The translations under genes were made by a program, and so were the position numbers. From Ficedula albicollis (taxonomy: Eukaryota > Chordata > Aves > Passeriformes > Muscicapidae): 64,000 bases of DNA. The stretch is from NCBI RefSeq assembly GCF_000247815.1, contig NC_021675.1:70111293-70175292 (forward strand). The letters are read 5' to 3'. Shown one piece after another: positions 13,780 to 25,989 of the stretch. How positions within the stretch are numbered: the stretch's first letter is position 1; every line of letters starts with the position of its first letter. Below the pieces are notes generated by a model, which saw only the letters and a list, made by a program, of their open reading frames with translations, made no database searches and was not told the origin of the DNA.

Positions 13780-14150
13780 AACGTAGCAATTAATTATCTC
13801 CTTGGGTCTCCTTCCCCAAGTGCTGGCTTCCCTATCACCTCATCGCTGGCCGTGCTGCATGCAATGTTCTGTTCCTTTCTTTCTTCCTGAAGATCCTAAT
13901 GGGATGCAGCCGGCCAGGCCAGCAGCTTCGGAAACAAGCACAGAGCGAATTTAATAACAAGCAAACCTGCACTTAATAAAGTCTGTCATCAGTAATGTCC
14001 CCACTGAACCCTTGCCAGGAGAGAATTGTTTGCACTTACTGTGTGAGCCAAGTCACAGCTTTAAGAGGCAAGGCACAAATAAAACCCAGCCTTTCCCATT
14101 CTTTTCGCATCTCTGTTTCAACCTACCAACAATGAAAAAATCCAGATTCA
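13780..14150. other. Non-coding stretch of low repeat content
   Basis: No gene. Blocks such as taattaattatctcc and gcatgcaatgttctgttcct look unlike the surrounding repeats and could be an old regulatory element, but nothing here proves it. Confidence 0.25.
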
Positions 14151-14196
14151 AGCAGGGGGGGGAAAAAAGAGAAAAAAAAGAAAATAAGCCAGCGTG

Positions 14197-14204
14197 CCCC
14201 CCCC

Positions 14205-14243
<39 letters not shown>

Positions 14244-14244
14244 C
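14197..14244. repeat. C10-G33-C5 homopolymer block
   Basis: A C run passes directly into a G run and back to C, a palindromic pattern not expected of a natural simple repeat. Confidence 0.9.
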
Positions 14245-14910
14245 GTTATTCATTACATTATGAAACACATTTCATAATCTAATAATTAGCAAGGGGACAA
14301 TTTAGTTCAGCATGAATCTGGAGTCTTTAGTCATTTGGTGTTAGCACCCAGAACAAATGGACATTGTGCAGAGCGCGGGTGCCGAGGGCTCCCGCTGGGC
14401 CAGGGCTCCCTCCTCCCCTGTGCCCAGCAGAGCCGTGGTGAGGATGGGAGGATGCAGAGCAGGCACACGCTGGGCGTGGGACAATCCATCCCCGGGCACT
14501 GGGCAGGCAGGACAGGCTTGGTCTGCAGGGGCTGAGGCACGCAGCTCACCCCTGTGCCAGTGCCAGGCTCTGCACAGCTAAAGGACTCCAAAAGTCCTGC
14601 CCTCTGTGGCTGTTTTCCCCTGTGTTTTTGAGAAAAAAAAAAAAAAAAAGGGGGGAAATATAATTTAACGAGGGGTTTTCTAGCCAGGCTGCCCCAAGGA
14701 GCGGGTGAGGCGCTGAGGTCAGACAGCCTCGACTTCTTCAGGGCTTGTGGAACCTTTCACTGTCCCCCGTGGCAAAACCAGCCAGATACCCCTTCTGGCC
14801 AGGAGCAGAGGGAAATCCCCCTGAGAAGGCTCTCTGCACCAAAAGCTGGTCCCTTGTGCTGCAGAGTGGGTTTGTGAGGAGCAGGAGAGGGCACATGGAG
14901 GGTTGGGGTG

Positions 14911-15600
14911 TGTCCTGGTTTGGAGGACAGGTGTATGCCTGTCTTCTTTGAAATGGAGAGTGTAGACACCCTCCCTCCAAATTATTATCATAATTTTGAA
15001 ATTAAGGGGCTCTCAGGCAAAGAGATGGGAATTAGGAATAACAGTTCTTCACTAGGAAAATTAAAATAGCAATGCAGCATTACAAAGAACAATCCCAAAC
15101 CCTGCCAGAGTCAGAATCCAAGCTGACACCCGTCAGTCAGTCAGGGTGCTGGCAGCAGTCCCATCCAATGGTGGCTGCATCCTCCTGCAGGGGCAGATGT
15201 GGTTCAGCTGGAGCAGGGCTCCTGGAGAAGGTGCAGTTTCCTCTGAAGGTGCAGGGATGATGTGCAAAGGTCTGGCTTTCCTCTGGAATGCAGTGGGAAA
15301 GGCTGCTCTGCTGTTCCAAATGTCAGTTTTTCTCTGGGTAGGAAAGGCTTGGCTCCTGCCCTGGCTGGAGCATCTCCCATGGGATGATGGAATTTTATCA
15401 GCCATGCCCTGGGACTCAGTGGCCATGAACAGGAGATATCTCCTGGAGGGAGGATGGGCTGTGGGAAGATAAAGATGATTGCCCAGCTGGTTTAAAGCTG
15501 GCCCATGAGCAGATAATGTGTGCCAGGAGATCAGGGGCACATACACACACTCATTTCTGGCCACATCCTGTATTGCAGCCCAAGACAGGGTGAAACCAAG
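14911..15600 (+). mobile_element. Endogenous retrovirus LTR (family A), plus orientation
   Basis: Starts with the TGTCCTGGTTT terminus at 14911 and runs through cctccctccaaattattatc, ggggctctcaggcaaagaga, caggagatatctcctggagg, gataaagatgattgcccagc and gcagataatgtgtgccagga. It shares its 3' part with the inverted copy at 8535-9513. The canonical end (ACCAGGACA) is not seen, so the 3' edge is approximate. Solo or truncated LTR; no gag, pol or env remains alongside. Confidence 0.8.
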
Positions 15601-15890
15601 GGCACCAGGACACTTCTCCTCCATGGTGACCTCCTCAGAGGGGCTTCATTTGTGCTTTTCATTCCTGGCAAGGTGGGTCCAGGTTGGTCTGCTTTTCATT
15701 CCTGTCAAGGTGGGTCCAGGTTGGTTTTGAAGCCCTGAGGAGCAGATGGAGCTGCTGCTGGAACCAAGGGCACCAGGACACTTCTCCTCCATGGTGACCT
15801 CCTCAGAGGGGCTTCATTTGTGCTTTTCATTCCTGGCAAGGTGGGTCCAGGTTGGTTTTAAAGCCCTGAGGAGCAGATGGAGCTGCTGCT
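15594..15890. repeat. Nested tandem duplication
   Basis: A segment beginning aaccaagggcaccaggacac at 15594 recurs at about 15753. Inside the first copy, ttcattcctggcaaggtggg with gtccaggttggt is itself doubled, so that motif occurs three times. Confidence 0.88.
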
Positions 15891-16533
15891 GGTGGCCACT
15901 GGGTGCTGCTGAGTGGTGATCCTGAGCAGGAGGTTGATTGTGTCCAACCAAGTAGCAAAAATCTTTGGGAAAGAGCCCCAGCACTGCTGCACCACCAGCA
16001 CCTCTCCTTTGGAGCTCCTGCTCTCCCCTCCTCCCTGGTCAGCACACACCCTGAGCCAGAAGCTTGTGGGTTTCTGTGATTTTGAGAGGCCAAATTTTAG
16101 GCAAAAAAATTTTTAGTAACACTGCTAATGATAATAATGGGAAAATTAAATTAATTCCTAAAGCATTAGTAATTAATTGCTAAAACATGGCAGTGATTTG
16201 GGATCTTCTACAAGCAAGGAACAGGGCTCACCTCCAGCTCTCCAAACTCCAGGACACCCCAAATGGGGAGGATTCATGGGATGGTGATGCTGTCCAAGGA
16301 CAAGTGACCATCGAGGTGACTCCCCCAGCCAAGGGCCTGTTTGGGGAGTGTGCTTCTACCAGATCCATTGCCTGGGGCCACACAACAGGGAAAAATTGCC
16401 CAAAAACCCTTTTAATTTCTGGGGTTTTCACCAAAAGTTGGGAGATTTTGGCATCAAGAAGAACAGCCCAAAGGGGAACTTTGCTCCTGACTCTCCAGAC
16501 ATCCCAACCTTTTCTGGCCGTGTCTGAACTGGT
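15891..16533. other. Intergenic DNA, no gene seen
   Basis: Unique-looking; no exon or repeat family recognised. Confidence 0.4.
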
Positions 16534-17164
16534 TAATAAAGATTCAGATGCTGCTCTGAGCAAGAACTGCCCGAGGAGCTGTGCCCTCTCCTGGGTCACT
16601 CCTGGTTCTCCGTGTTTGTGCAGGATCTAGGACACATCCAATTTCCTCACTTGTTGTTTGGGGCCCATCAGCCAGAACAGGCTCTTCCCTGGGGGGCTGA
16701 GCTGGACTGCAGGACTGGGAGCAGCTCCAGGAGCCACAGCCTTTCCAACCTGGCCACTCTGTCCCCACTGTCACCTTCCCCGTGTCCCCAGTGTCACAGG
16801 TGGCCACCAGCTGCAGCAAGGACAAAGCCATCAGTGCCAGCTTCACCTGGAGAGGCCCATCCTGGTCGCCCCTGAGGAGTGACATCAGTGTGAGCACTGT
16901 CCCGCATTTGGGCACCTAAGAACGGGGAGAAGCAAGGCAAAATAAGGAGTTTGTTCCATATCTGTGACTGTTACCTGCTGCTTCTCCCACGCCAGGGAAT
17001 CCCTTCCCCAGGGAATACAGCCCCTGGAGGAGAGGGGGTGTTGCTGGACAAAAATGGGAAGGGGATGTGCTGACCAGGAACAAACTGGTCCAACTGGGAT
17101 TCAGCACTGCTCCTCCCTGGAGGCTGGAGCTGGAGGTGAGGGATGGCTCAGGGCAAGCCTGGAT
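16534..17164. repeat. Direct duplication copy 1 (left of N gap)
   Basis: Matches 17262-17892 at an offset of 728 bases, from taaagattcagatgctgctc to gggcaagcctggat. The one difference I saw is cccgcattt versus cccacattt. Confidence 0.93.
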
Positions 17165-17221
17165 NNNNNNNNNNNNNNNNNNNNNNNNNNNNNNNNNNNN
17201 NNNNNNNNNNNNNNNNNNNNN
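17165..17221. other. Assembly gap, 57 N
   Basis: Unknown bases. Sequence resumes within a unit of the 83-bp minisatellite seen again at 17903-18066. Confidence 0.99.
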
Positions 17222-17261
17222 ACACTCTCAAGACTGGAGGATGTCGAGGAGACGGGGACAA

Positions 17262-17892
17262 AAATAAAGATTCAGATGCTGCTCTGAGCAAGAACTGCCC
17301 GAGGAGCTGTGCCCTCTCCTGGGTCACTCCTGGTTCTCCGTGTTTGTGCAGGATCTAGGACACATCCAATTTCCTCACTTGTTGTTTGGGGCCCATCAGC
17401 CAGAACAGGCTCTTCCCTGGGGGGCTGAGCTGGACTGCAGGACTGGGAGCAGCTCCAGGAGCCACAGCCTTTCCAACCTGGCCACTCTGTCCCCACTGTC
17501 ACCTTCCCCGTGTCCCCAGTGTCACAGGTGGCCACCAGCTGCAGCAAGGACAAAGCCATCAGTGCCAGCTTCACCTGGAGAGGCCCATCCTGGTCGCCCC
17601 TGAGGAGTGACATCAGTGTGAGCACTGTCCCACATTTGGGCACCTAAGAACGGGGAGAAGCAAGGCAAAATAAGGAGTTTGTTCCATATCTGTGACTGTT
17701 ACCTGCTGCTTCTCCCACGCCAGGGAATCCCTTCCCCAGGGAATACAGCCCCTGGAGGAGAGGGGGTGTTGCTGGACAAAAATGGGAAGGGGATGTGCTG
17801 ACCAGGAACAAACTGGTCCAACTGGGATTCAGCACTGCTCCTCCCTGGAGGCTGGAGCTGGAGGTGAGGGATGGCTCAGGGCAAGCCTGGAT
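17262..17892. repeat. Direct duplication copy 2 (right of N gap)
   Basis: Second copy of 16534-17164. It runs on into the minisatellite without a gap. Confidence 0.93.
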
Positions 17893-17902
17893 GTGCTGGG
17901 AA

Positions 17903-18066
17903 GGATTAAAAACCCCAGGGAAGAAAGAAAACACTCTCAAAACTGGAGGATGTTGAGGAGATGGGGACAAAACTCCCAGAATTTAGGATTAAAAACCCCA
18001 GGGAAGGAAGAAAACGCTCTCAAGACTGGAGGATGCTGAGGAGACGGGGACAAAACTCTGAGAATT
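17903..18066. repeat. 83-bp minisatellite, two units, plus partial unit at 17222-17262
   Basis: Units start ggattaaaaaccccagggaa at 17903 and 17986. The fragment acactctcaagactggagga after the N gap belongs to the same unit. Confidence 0.88.
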
Positions 18067-19285
18067 TTGTCGTGGGGGGGTCGGGGTGTTACCCACAGAA
18101 CTTTTCTTCCCACAGGATACCCAGATGCTGGCTGGGGCCCCCGATCCCTCTCGGAGATGCTGCCGCCCTTTAAATCAGCACCAACATATGGAAGGCTCCT
18201 AACGCTGGGCTTCTGTCAGGGGAAACCATTGTTCAGCTTCTCTACAGGAAGGGATGTCTCACTGCTTATTACCAGCCTGAGTAATTGTTTGGAATGTTTT
18301 ATTTTGACATTTATTCAAGGAACTTGGAAACCCGCGCGGTTTTCTCGCTCTCGAGAGGATAACGACGACCAAAAAAAAAAGAAAAAGAATTTTTTGGAAA
18401 AAAAAAACACCCAAGAAAGCCCCAAACTGCAGCCAGCAGCTTCAGATGGCAGCAAGATTTTTATAATGTAAATATATAGTAAAGCAAGTAAAGCCTCCTT
18501 GCTTGGGCAGGGGAAAGGGGAAAGAAAGTAGAGATGCAGCATTTAATCATTTATATATTTAAAATATCTTACAGGCCTTCCTTATCAAGGATGGTGTGTA
18601 AATCCTGAGGATTGATATAAAAAGGATTGAAAAAAAGAGAGGGGAACAGGCAAGAAAGCAAAACATCTTATCACTGGACAGAAAGCACAGGCAACTCTGC
18701 CCTTAAACTCTGACAGCCCCCAGATTCCTGAAATACAGCCCCGTGTTCCTACTTAGGTGGGCCAAAAGATGCACAGAGGAAATACTGCTCCAATCCCTGG
18801 ATTGATGCTTCAAAGGGGGATTCTGGTTTCAATAATGAAGGAAAAAAACACTGGGTTATTTTTTGGATCCTGCACCAAAGGTAGTGGGGGAACCTGGTTT
18901 GCTTCCTTCAGGTCTGGCAATTTAAATTTGAGTTGAAGCAAAAGCTCAGGTAGGTTTGAACCTTTTCTGGGCCAGGAAATAATTACTGCAGGTAAAATAT
19001 CAGGATCCACACTGGACATGAAAAACCTGCTGTGTTGGAAGATTCCCCTGAAGAACAAAGCACCAGGATCACTTTCAACAGGGGAAGAGCTTGTATTAGT
19101 CAGGATCAGCTGGACTCCTGCCTGTGCTGCTGGAGAGAGATTGGAGAAGAAAAGATCCCCAGACCTTTCTCCTCTCAGCCATGCTCTCAGTGTTCCATAT
19201 TGGGCCAATATGGAAAGAATATGGGCCAGGGAAAGAGAAGCACAGTGGGACCTGAGATCCCTTGGGTGTGTTTCAGAATGAGACT
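18067..19285. other. Intergenic DNA, no gene seen
   Basis: Includes an A-rich stretch near 18370-18410. No exon recognised. Confidence 0.4.
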
Positions 19286-19500
19286 CACAGAATCATTTAT
19301 TCCATCATTCCACCCAGATCATTGAGTCAAACCATCCCCCCAGCACTGCCAAGGCCACCACTGCCCCACGTCCCCAAGTGCCACATCCACAGCCACGTCC
19401 CCAAGTGCCACATCCACAGGGCAGGCCACCACTGCCCCACGTCCCCAAGTGCCACATCCACAGGGCTGTAAAATCCCTCCAGGGATGGGGACTCCAGCAC
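19286..19500 (-). mobile_element. CR1 fragment containing a short minisatellite
   Basis: Antisense CR1 in which the segment ccccaagtgccacatccaca has multiplied to three copies (about 19372-19463). Confidence 0.8.
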
Positions 19501-19849
19501 TGCCCTGGGCAGCTGTGCCAGGGCTGGGAATAACCCTAAACAAAAAAAACAAAAACAAAAACAAACCTCTGCTCTCTGCAAGGCTGAGCAGACAGAGCCC
19601 AGCCCTAAAAGTCAGAGCCTGGAAAACTCCTGCAAGTGGCTGCTGTCCCCCAAAGAGCTGAGTACCTGTGCATGGGCCTTCCTTTCCAAGGAGAGATGGA
19701 ATTCTGCTCCTCCCCTGTCCAGCTCCCGGCTGTTCATCATCCTGGGCCAGCTCTGGAAGGGAAATTGCACCTGCAGACCCAGCAGGCTCCCAAAAACTGT
19801 GATTTCTCTTGAGTCTTGTGGAAGGATTTTGTCTGGGAGAAGTCAAGTG

Positions 19850-20065
19850 ACTGGCACAGGGTGCCCAGATTTGCTGTGGCTGCCCCTGGATCCCTGCAGC
19901 GTCCAAGGCCAGGCTGGGCAGGGTTTGGAGCCTGGGATGGGGAGGCAGCGTCCAAGGCCAGGCTGGGCAGGGTTTGCAGCCTGGGATGGGGAAGGTGTCC
20001 CTGCATGGCAGGGGTGGCACTGAGTGGCCTTTGAGGTCTCTTCCAACTCAATTCCGTGACTCTCA
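19850..20065 (+). mobile_element. CR1 3' end with internal 51-bp duplication
   Basis: Sense CR1: actggcacagggtgcccaga to ctcttccaactcaattccgt. The part gcgtccaaggccaggctggg with cagggttt is repeated at about 19898 and 19947. Confidence 0.85.
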
Positions 20066-21001
20066 GTTCCCACTTCCATCTCCCTCTCCATTCCTTTTCC
20101 TCCCCAGTCCTTCCTTTTCTGTTAGCTTTTGCCAGCTGTGCTGCCCAACCCTCTCGAGCCTCTCCCTGGATCTGTGTTTGCACACACGATTTTAGCTAAA
20201 ACCGCCCCATCTTTGCCCAAATTTCAGCAGGCAGGTCACGACCAAACACCTCCAGGGAACAATCCCACTTCCAGCTCACTGATTAATTCCTCTTTATCCA
20301 TCATGATGAGGTCCAGATTAGAGTTGCCTTGAATTGTGGTCCAAACAACTTATGTCAGAATATAATTACCTGGAGGTGCTGAGAACTTCAATGACACTCC
20401 CACGGGGGATTTTTTTACTTGAAGGATCTGAAGTCAGTCTACTCATATTTCCTCTCTGCACGCTCAGGGAGAGCATGTAACCTATTTTAAATGTCATCCT
20501 TATTTAGATTTACACACCTCAAAGCCCCAGAGCTCCAGGAGCCTCTGCAATAAACACGAGCACCAAACTCTCCAAAAATAACAGCCCAGGGCTGAGCGTC
20601 ACTGGTGGAACAACAACGAGAACAAACCCACACACCTCTGCTTCTCCTGCCCCCTCTGCCCAGCAGGATTAAATCAGGGAGAAGGAGATTACAGCACATA
20701 CCTGCAGCTATAAAACACACCTTGTTCTGAGCAAACTCGGTTCAAAAAGTCAGGAGGAGGCCTCCAGGCAGGCACAGAGCTGTGCCTGGCCAAAAACTGA
20801 GCAGGAATCACTCACCAGTTACTGCCATGGGTGAAACAGCCTCGGCTGGGGGAATTAATTGAATTTAATTTATTCCAGCAGCTTCCCAGAAGCCAGCCCT
20901 GTAGCCCCTGGCTACCAAAACCTGGCCACGCAAACCCAAGCAAGGAGGTTTGACCCCACTCTGTCCATCTTGGATGAGAGGCTCCCACAGCCTGGGGGTG
21001 A
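20066..21001. other. Intergenic DNA, no gene seen
   Basis: No exon or RNA gene recognised; 20340-20720 has little repeat character. Confidence 0.35.
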
Positions 21002-21065
21002 CGGAATCACAGAGTCCTTGAGCTTGGAAAAAACCTCCAAGGTCGTCCAGCTCGATCATCAAACA
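21002..21065 (-). mobile_element. CR1 fragment
   Basis: cggaatcacagagtccttga, then aacctccaaggtcgtccagc. Confidence 0.7.
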
Positions 21066-21789
21066 CAAGATACAGCAACAATATCTGCACTGGGGCAGGG
21101 CCCACGGCTTTACAAGACCAGAGGAAATAAAAGCCTGCACATCATCAAAAAAAAAAGTTCCGAAATTACCGTGAGAACAGCACAAAAACTTTGGTCAGTC
21201 AGGTCGGAGAACGCGCCAGGAAAAACAGGATTGCCCAGAGGATTTCAAAATACAGAAAGATGAAAAAAAATAAAAAAATTTAAAAAATTTAAAAAAAAAA
21301 ATCACCCACTTCAAATTAAAATTCAAACTTCCCCTTGTTGGCCTGACAACTGGGATTTGTGTGAAAATGCAAGGAAAAAAAAAAAAATGGATATAAACAA
21401 GAAAAATGCATGTAAGGAGTTTATTTCTGCAAGCAGAGCTGAGCTCTTCCGGAACGATCCAATGTTTTAGGAATTTGTATTTCTCATTATTATCATTAGT
21501 AGTGTCATTGAAACAAATTTTTTTTTTCCTAAATTTTGGCCTCCCAAAAATCACAGAAACGATCTCGTCCAGCAAGTTCCCAGGGGATCTGGTTTGGGAA
21601 GATGAGTGGGAGGGAGGAAGGGTTAAAAATATTTTTGCAGAGGGCCTGGGGCATAGGAGGTGCCATCCTCCTCACCAGACACAATTAATTGGCAATTGGG
21701 GAAAGAGGAGAGAAAATAAAGGAGAAGAAAAGAAGGGGAGAAAGGAGAGAGCTAATGGATGGGGGAAGTCACAAAAATAAAAATAAAAT

Positions 21790-22265
21790 AGAAAAAGTCC
21801 TAAAATTTGCACTTAAAAAAAAAACAAAAATGGTCGCAAAACCACGTGAGAGTCCAGGGGGTTTCGGGGGGAGAAAAAAAATGGGAAAAAATTTGGGAAA
21901 TATTAGGAAAAAATCCGAGGGAAATGTGACTCTAAATGGTGAAAAATACCCCAAAAATCATGCTAAAAATGGCCTTGGGAGCCCTAAAATCTGCATGGAA
22001 ATACCCAAAATCTGCGCTAAAACACACAAAAAAAAAAAAAGGTCTCAAACCCGGTGAGATTCCTGGGGGCAAAAACGTGGAAAAATGCTGGTAAAAAAAC
22101 ATAGGGGAAAATCCTATTTGAAATGGCCATTAAAAAAACCCCAAAAATCGCATTTAAAATGGCCAAAAAAAGTCCTAAAATCTGCACTTAAAACACAAAA
22201 AAAAAAAAAAAAATCCTTAATCATGTTGCTTAAAACAAAAAAAAAAAAAAAAAAAATCCTTAATC
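21790..22265. repeat. A-rich degenerate tandem repeat
   Basis: Recurring variants of cctaaaatctgcacttaaaa, aaaaatggcc and ggggaaaaa-type blocks, each separated by A-runs; units are too diverged to give a fixed period by eye. Confidence 0.75.
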
Positions 22266-22409
22266 ATGTTGGATTTGGGAGTTATTTTTGCCCGATCTTC
22301 AGCCAACCCAGGACAATACCTGGGTTCTGTTATGTTTTTTTAGGGATTGAAACCACATTCCCCCCTTTTTTGCAAAGCCATCCAACCGTGGGTTCCTCGT
22401 TTGCGTTTT

Positions 22410-22762
<353 letters not shown>

Positions 22763-22939
22763 AAACCTCCACGGGATTTGAAGAAAGGGAGAAGGAACAA
22801 CTGACTCCTCCTTGTCTCAAGGAGTGGAATTGCTCAGGAGGGACTTGCCAGGGGCACTGGGGGGGTGACAACCCCACACTGAAAACGCTTTTCTGGCCTC
22901 TCCAAAACCCCCCTTTGCCCCCTGGCTGTGCTGCTCCCC

Positions 22940-23487
22940 CTCTGTGGGGACAGGGATTAAAAACATGAAGGGGATGAATTTTCTCGTGTTCAGGGTTTGG
23001 CTGTTTATTAATTCTCATCTGAAGTGCAGAGGGCTCTGCAACACTTCTAGCCACCAGCTACAAGTGAGCAAAATGGAGCTGAGTTGAGTTAGTTACAAGG
23101 TCTTTTAAAGCTAAACAGTCCAATAGAGAATTAACACCTGTATTATTTATACTTTTGACTCAATAACCAAACTCCTGTGACCCTCAGTGCAGCACCAACT
23201 GTCCAACCAGAAACTGCTGCCTGAAATCATGGAGAAGACAGAAAGAAACACCACCCAAAACCCTCCATTGTGTCCCATACTTATTATTATATTCTAAAAC
23301 CCTCAAATTTAAAACCCTTCACCATGTGGAATCACACACTTCTATTTAACTACACACCTGTGATTTTAACTCCATCACTCAAATTTGGAATCCTTCTGCA
23401 AGGCCTCAGGTGAAAAGCAGTGTTCTCCTGGGGGTCAGTGCCAGAAAGCACAGAAAGTTTAAAACTCTCAGGTTTCTGGGATCCAGC
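22940..23487 (-). mobile_element. Endogenous retrovirus LTR (family B), minus orientation
   Basis: Inverted match to 29762-30390: on the minus strand it starts TGctggatcccag, then gagagttttaaactttctgt, atacaggtgttaattctcta, cttgtaac, an AATAAA at 23004-23009 and cctgaacacgagaaaattca. An LTR-like U3-R-U5 layout is inferred from the terminal TG and the poly(A) signal; no internal genes are present. Confidence 0.75.
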
Positions 23488-23699
23488 ATTTCTGCTCTCA
23501 GCCTTTCTGCTCATCACAAACCAGATTTGGTAACCAGGGTTACTGGGGTTCTGCTCCTGTGAGATTTTTGTTCCCAGGGAAAGCAAAATTCCCCCTCCCT
23601 CTTTTTTTGGTGGTGCACTGATGGGATGGAGCAGGGCTCTGCTCTGCCAAGCCCTGAGCACAGCAAAACAGGTCCCAGCCCCTAAAGAGAGCAGGCAAC

Positions 23700-24012
23700 A
23701 AATCACAGAACCGGGGACTGGTTTGGTTGGGAGGGACGTAAAGATCATCTTCCATGGGCAGGGACACCTCCCACGGTCCCAGGATGCTCCAAACCCCAAT
23801 GTCCAGCCTGGCCTTGGACATTCCAGGGGCAGCCACAGCTGCTCTGGGCACCCTGTGGGGCCTCCCCACCCTCACAGGGAGAAATTCCTTCCCAAAATCC
23901 CACCCAGCCCCGCCCTCCCCCAGCTGAAACCCATTCCCCTTCTCCTGTGATTCCATCCTTTGCCCAAAACCCCTCTCCAGTCTTCCTGTGAGCCCCCTTT
24001 AGGTACTGGAAG
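23700..24012 (-). mobile_element. CR1 fragment, about 310 bp
   Basis: Antisense CR1: tggtttggttgggagggacg, ccatgggcagggacacctcc, ctgctctgggcaccctgtgg, ttcctgtgagcccccttt. Confidence 0.87.
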
Positions 24013-25793
24013 CTCTCCCCAGATCCTTCTCTCCACAAGCAGAGCTCCACCTCTCCTCCACCTTTCCAGTTTCCAGCATCCTCCATCCCCACCCTGGCAC
24101 ACACCAAATTCACCTTGCCATTTCCTGAAGGAGTTCTGCTCCAATTTTTTTGCAGCACAGCAAGAATTCCTGGGGTGCAGGTTGCTCCCAAAAGACCCTG
24201 GTACCTCAGTCCAGCCCTGCTGGGAAATACTGAGATATTTGATGTGGGTTTTTCATCCCAGGGCAGCTCCTGCTGCAAGGAATGGCTAAAAACTCACCCA
24301 GCCCTCACAAGCAATGATGGCTTGGTGGCATTCCTGATTATTCCTTGAACCTCCTGGGAAGAGGCTGCACAAAATTCCTCATTTTACACTTTCTAACTTC
24401 AGATTCCAAGGATGTGTCTGGTTCCCCCTTTCCAAGAGTTGAGAGAGGACTTGAGGGATCATCCAGCTGCTGTACCCAGAATTTTGTTCACCTGTGCTTT
24501 ATAGACTCAACAGAATGGAGTATTAATATTAGTATTAGTATTAGTATTAGTATTAGTATTAGTATTTTTTTTAGCTGTTTCAAGGGGTTTTGTCTCCAGA
24601 AATTCTCCTTTCCTTGGAGAACTTGGTTGCCTGTGGCTGAGGTGGCATCACAAGATGGGACAGCCCGGCTGGGGTCTGTTATTAACATTTCCAGGTCACG
24701 TTATTAACTTTGAAATTCAGGTTTTACTTCAGCATCTTCACTAGAAATGTGCTGAATCTGTTCTTTTCTTTTTCCCTGAGCCTTCCCCTGAGACGTTCTG
24801 AGCTGAACATTTCAGGTATCTCAAAAAGGGAACAAAACACAGCTCAGATCCCGAAATAACCATCAGCAGAGGCAACACAGGAGCAGGGAAACAGCTCTGC
24901 TCTTGCTTTTCTTTCTCCTACCCTCCTTTTATCTTCACTTGGGAGGAAAAACAGAGGAATTTCTGCTCCTTGCTCTGCTGATTTGGGGCAAGGGCTCCAT
25001 GCAGGGGTGTGCAGCCCCACAGGAGCTTCACTCTGGGGGTTTTTAAGCACTTTGACCCGGGTTTAACCAGCTCAAGGCTGTCCCCTTCCTTTACATCATC
25101 TCTAGGGTCAGCTAAAAAACAGGAGCAGATGGGAGGATTTTGGTGTTCAGAGTCTTTAGCTGAGCTTTTCCTCCCAAGCATGAGAGGGGATTCACTGTGC
25201 ATCTTTTTTTCCATTATTTTGCTTTTTCCCCACTTTTCTCCTACAAGAGGCAGCGCTGAGGCTGAGAATGGATTTTTAACACAACAGGAAAGTCCAAAAC
25301 TCCCTCTGTGGATCAAGTGACCCCTTCAGTGAAAGAAAGATGGAAGGAATCCAGAGGGTTCACTCCATGCAAACCCAAAAGCTGCTGGTGAAGCAAAGGC
25401 ACAAACAACTCAGCACCAGGGCTGGGCTTTGAACCAGAAGCCACCGTTTCCCCCAGATTCCAGCAGCTTTTCTTTCTGGACAGGGTTCACCAGCTCCCTT
25501 TTCTTCCACTGGAAATGAGAGGAAATCTGGCTTCATATGATACATAAATAACTGAAAGCCTCTGACTTAGAGACAAAAGAAAGGGGGAAAAAAAAAACCA
25601 GAGGGAGAAAAGGCAATTCAGTTAAGTCACAATAATTTATCTGGTGTGATGCCCTGCTTGAGACAGGTTTTAAGCTTTGTGCAGGTGTCAGTGAACTCAT
25701 CAAGGGCTGGCTGGCAGCCTTGAGGGTGTTTCCAACCCATTAATCAGTTTGTTCCTCAGGAAAAGCAAAGAGCATCCTTCACCTTCTACTTTA
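24013..25793. other. Intergenic DNA, one microsatellite, no gene seen
   Basis: Apart from the ATTAGT repeat, no exon, RNA gene or repeat family was recognised. Confidence 0.4.
24522..24569. repeat. (ATTAGT)n microsatellite
   Basis: About seven tandem hexamers followed by a T-run. Confidence 0.9.
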
Positions 25794-25985
25794 GAATCAT
25801 GGAATCCTGGAGTGGGTTGGGCTGGGAGGGACCTTGAGGATCATCTCATCCCAGCCCATCCAGGGGCAGGGACACCTTCCACTAGCCCAGGGGGCTCCAA
25901 ACCCCACCCAGCCTGGCCTGGGACACTTCCAGGGATGGATTCACAGCTTCTCTGTGCCCACACTTGGGGGCTGGAACGGGAAGGG
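25794..25985 (-). mobile_element. CR1 fragment
   Basis: gaatcatggaatcctggagt, gggttgggctgggagggacc, cagggacaccttccactagc. Confidence 0.85.
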
Positions 25986-25989
25986 AAAC

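Noticed and set aside
15133..15624. 163-residue minus-strand frame sharing a peptide with a frame at 8556-8737
   Set aside because: The shared peptide reflects the shared LTR DNA read in a non-coding frame, not a protein family.
16544..17643. Duplicated 123-residue frames
   Set aside because: Identical because of the duplicated DNA around the N gap; no splice or domain evidence.
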